NCBI GenBank assembly: GCA_022605955.1
Contig: JAKCOZ010000014.1
Coordinates: forward strand, 17,924,001-17,988,000
DNA length: 64,000 nt
Direction of reading: 5' to 3'
DNA from: Rallus limicola
Taxonomy: Eukaryota; Chordata; Aves; Gruiformes; Rallidae
Numbering within the stretch: position 1 is the stretch's first letter; each line of letters starts with the position of its first letter. The translations under genes and the position numbers were made by a program. The notes beneath the pieces are model-generated. The model saw nothing but the letters and a program-made list of their open reading frames with translations. It was not told where the DNA came from and did no database searches. Positions 61,119-64,000 of this stretch are shown one piece after another.

Positions 61119-63517
61119 CTGAAACAACACAAGTTTAATTTCAGGGATGAGCACCTGTAACATGGTCCCTATTGACTATTCCTACACATGCACACGGTTC
61201 AAGATTGATCCTGTTCAGTAATGCCTGCTTCTGCCATTCAGTATTTAAGCCTCTAACTGAAGGAAAGCACACCTTTCTCTCTTAAACTAGGCTCAATTAT
61301 CAATTGCTGCATTCAATGACCTGTGGTTAGAGAGCTTCATCTAGGGCTTAGGGACAGTAGCAATTTTCTAAAAGGTTAAAACAATTCCTTTGCATAACAA
61401 ACTGCTGCTTATTACAGAAGTCCAGTACTAGTCTTTTGACTCTTAAAAAGAATAAAACCAAATCACTGAGGACAAGAAAAAACCCGATCATTTCCGCTTT
61501 CCATAAGCCTTAGGAAAAGCACAACTGCCACAGAAACACTGATTTGCTGGTCAGACCCATCAAATACAAACCAATACCTTCTATAAGAGCATGCAAAATA
61601 CAAAGCTGCAAGGAGCAATCGCTGCAGTTACAAACTCCATGAACAGCCAGGATGGAAGCAGTGTACACAGTCAGTCCCATGCCCACTACACAGCACTAAG
61701 CATAATCAAAAACTGGGGAAAAGTCTCAGCTGAAGGCAGGTATTGAACAACAACCCTGAGAAGCATTAAAAAGCACCCAATGTTTCCTTTAATTTTGCAC
61801 ATCTCAAGTCTTGCACAGGATTTGATCTCAAACCATGAAGATCAAAATGAGAGTAAGCTTTTCAGATCAAACATTAAGACAAAAGATAGAAACTGTAGTT
61901 CACAAATATCTGCTAATTCAGTGATAGGGCAATCCACATGAGCAAAATCTTTTGTCTGTTAAAAATTCTGTACAAACAACCCTTTGTGGTCAAAGTTAAT
62001 ACTGTCTCATTCCACAAACACCAAAAAAACAAGTCATAAGAAGTCTTACCAACATATAAAACATAAACAATCAGCAGGCCAGAATCAAATGCCACTGAGC
62101 TGTGCTTATTCCCTGTTATTTTTCTGTCCTCTCCCCTCACTTGTAGGTTTACACAGCTCGACAGCTGAGCTCCAGCTGACCTGCTCCTTGGTTTGCATAA
62201 GGTATGCACTGCATGATACCTGCCCCTTCATCGTGTGCCTGCTCTGCCCTACCGGCTCGCTGGGAGGAAGAGGAGATTGTACAACCAGCACAGCAACCCT
62301 GAGCGTGGTTCACACACCGGTGTAAGGGGGAGACTGTCATTTCACAGTTATGGATTGCATGCAAACTTTCTACAGGTTCTTAGCAGAAAATTAAGAGAGG
62401 CTGTGCTCAACAATTAAGCCCGCAAGAGCACTAGGTCAGGAGACAAGGAGTTTGCTTGCTTCCTACCTAGCTGGGTTTGACAGAGCATGCTGCAATCAGA
62501 CACCCGGGTGGCGCATTCAGGTCTAATCAAAGCTGATGGATCCGGCTGCAAAGCAAAGCCAGTTTTTAGCTGCCAAATCTCAGCAGGTTGCAACTGGCCA
62601 AAAAGAGCACCTAAACAATCCCCTGGGACACTACCCTGCCGAATTTGAATTTTAACAAGTGTCTGGGCAGAAGAGCTTTGAAAAGTAGCCCAGGGTGAGT
62701 GAAGGAAAGGAGATCAAGCACATTCATCAACTTAACCATCAGGGTTTGCCTGCCTACGTATCTGATCGTCTCTAAAGCAATGCCACGTGAATGTTCCCAG
62801 AACGGTATCACTAATATTGCTGAGGCAAACAAAATACCCTGCATGTTTTTCAGCACACAAAAGCAGCATGTAACGAAACACTGAGGCTTTTCCTGCAGCT
62901 CTCAGTTAGGGGTACAAAGAAGCACCCGCTATACACTAGCACCCACGTGACAGACCTTTGACAACAGCAGGGCACCAGAATCTCGGCCCCCATATCTCCC
63001 ATCAAGCTATCTGCTTGCAAATTACTTTCTGAAACCAATGCCAGTACATGCAAAGACGTAATTCCATACAAGTTCACCTTAACCTGAGCTAAAACATGCT
63101 CAACAGAAATCATTTTTACATTAAAATTGCCAACACACAAAGTTCAACTAATTCAAGGCCACAGCAACACTGAATGTTTACCATTTATCTCTACTACCCT
63201 TAAAAAATGCCCCCCCTTCTAGCAGTTTGGCTGTAATGTTTTTACACGAGTACAGCTTATTACAGTTGAGTACAGCTTATTACAGTTTCACAAGTGAAAA
63301 TCAGATGTACTGACACAAAATTTAGCAGTATTACTATTTTGATATATCAGTAAAACTACCTCACCAGCACTACCTCGCTGCTAAAATTCCAAGACTATAC
63401 CATGTTTACAACAGTTTTGCCAACAGTTTGGAGCCATTTACTTCTTCTACCCCAAGCCTGTGTGCAGTCAGGCTGAGAGGCTCCCAGGACTACAGCAAGT
63501 TTACTTCTGCAGTGTCG
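61119..63517. other. SNRPD1 intron between the second and third coding exons
   Basis: The acceptor tttcag|GAGTGGATG of the next exon lies at the left edge of this stretch (minus strand). The upstream exon was not found, so the whole stretch is inferred to be intron. It contains a perfect-looking 20-bp duplication at 63248-63287. Confidence 0.65.
63248..63287. repeat. 20-bp tandem duplication
   Basis: The unit 'gagtacagcttattacagtt' occurs twice in direct succession (63248-63267 and 63268-63287) with no differences. It lies in unique AT-rich DNA. Confidence 0.9.
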
Positions 63518-64000
63518 CAGAATCACAGAATCGTAGGGCTTGGAAGGGACCTTGAGAGATCATCGGGTCCAACGCCCCTGCCAAAGCAGCTCCCTAGCTC
63601 ATACTGCACAGATAGGCATCCAGATGGGGCTTGAATATCTCCAGAGAAGGAGACTCCACCACCCCCCTGGGCAGCCTGTCCCAGGGCTCTGTCACCCTCA
63701 CTGTGAAAAAGTTTTTCTGCATGTTGCTGTGGAACTTCCTGTGCTCCAACTTGAGGCCACTGCCCCTTGTCCTGCCCCCACAGACAACTAAAAAAAGGCT
63801 GGCCATTTGCCCCTGTGTCCCACACAATATATTTATAAACATTAATCAGATTCCCTCTCAGTCTTTTCTCAAGGCTGAACAGCCCCAGTTCTTTCAGCCT
63901 TTCCTCACAGGGGAGATGCTCCAGGCCCTTAATCACCTTCACAGGCCTCAGCTGGACTCTTTCCAGGATATCCCTGTCTTTTTTATACTGGGGATCCCAG
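63518..64000 (-). mobile_element. CR1 LINE 3' part, cut by the window edge
   Basis: It starts 'cgcagaatcacagaatcg' followed by 'ttggaagggaccttgagag', the reverse complement of a CR1 3' end, and runs to the window edge. The minus-strand translation gives ERLKELGLFSLEKRLRGNL and FHSNMQKNFFTVRVTEPW, then DRLPRGVVESPSLEIFKPHL, the C-terminal part of CR1 ORF2. It is interrupted by frameshifts, so it is not intact. It is the longest CR1 copy in the window. Confidence 0.92.

Noticed and set aside
63523..63942. 139-aa minus ORF as a host gene
   Set aside because: It contains CR1 ORF2 C-terminal sequence (ERLKELGLFSLEKRLRGN) that runs out of frame, so it is part of the LINE.
1..64000. tRNA, rRNA, snoRNA, microRNA, CRISPR, bacterial operon or viral gene content
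   Set aside because: No cloverleaf with A/B boxes, paired C/D boxes, strong long hairpin, regularly spaced repeats or intact retroviral gene was seen by eye. Only solo LTRs and LINE fragments were found. A computational scan was not possible.

Overview
This is vertebrate nuclear DNA, almost certainly from a bird. The genes have many short exons with GT-AG introns. The repeats are chicken-repeat-1 (CR1) LINE 3' ends carrying the avian tail 'ggtcccttccaacccctac..attctgtgattct', together with avian-type ERV solo LTRs. The unique genes match the mammalian 3p21.31 cluster (FYCO1/CXCR6, LZTFL1, SLC6A20). No bacterial, phage or CRISPR features are present. The species cannot be named from the sequence.

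Layout: (1) 1-16,878 reads as one large intron of FYCO1 (+ strand). Nested in it on the opposite strand is a CXCR6-like chemokine receptor (7746-6716, - strand) with a frameshift, and a complete solo LTR with a target-site duplication lies just beyond its 3' end. (2) 16,879-20,669 holds the last four coding exons of FYCO1, encoding the end of the protein and its GOLD domain. (3) 20,670-27,300 contains the FYCO1 3' UTR, intergenic DNA, another LTR and a CpG island. (4) 27,363-36,818 is the complete LZTFL1 gene (10 coding exons, 297 aa), with two RFX X-box-like motifs in its CpG-island promoter. (5) 36,819-44,758 is the LZTFL1 3' UTR and intergenic DNA with an antisense LTR and a CR1. (6) 44,759-57,066 is the complete SLC6A20 gene (11 coding exons, 592 aa, the same length as human). 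(7) 58,435-61,118 (- strand) holds the last two coding exons of SNRPD1 (spliceosomal Sm D1), tail-to-tail with SLC6A20. Its 5' exons lie beyond the right edge, and the window ends inside a CR1.

The genes do not form one pathway. FYCO1 links autophagosomes and late endosomes to kinesin, LZTFL1 controls BBSome entry into cilia, SLC6A20 is an epithelial imino-acid transporter, CXCR6 is a leukocyte receptor and SNRPD1 is a housekeeping splicing factor. FYCO1, LZTFL1 and SLC6A20 share order and relative orientation with human.

The points most worth following are: the frameshifted CXCR6; the absence of a CCR9 ORF from the FYCO1-LZTFL1 gap; SNRPD1 (human 18q11) standing where human has SACM1L; the paired X-boxes at LZTFL1; and an unidentified coding-like segment near 21.3-21.7 kb. 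I found no evidence for a wholly new biological system. Exon limits were set by hand from splice sites, reading-frame continuity and remembered family sequences; nothing was searched in a database.
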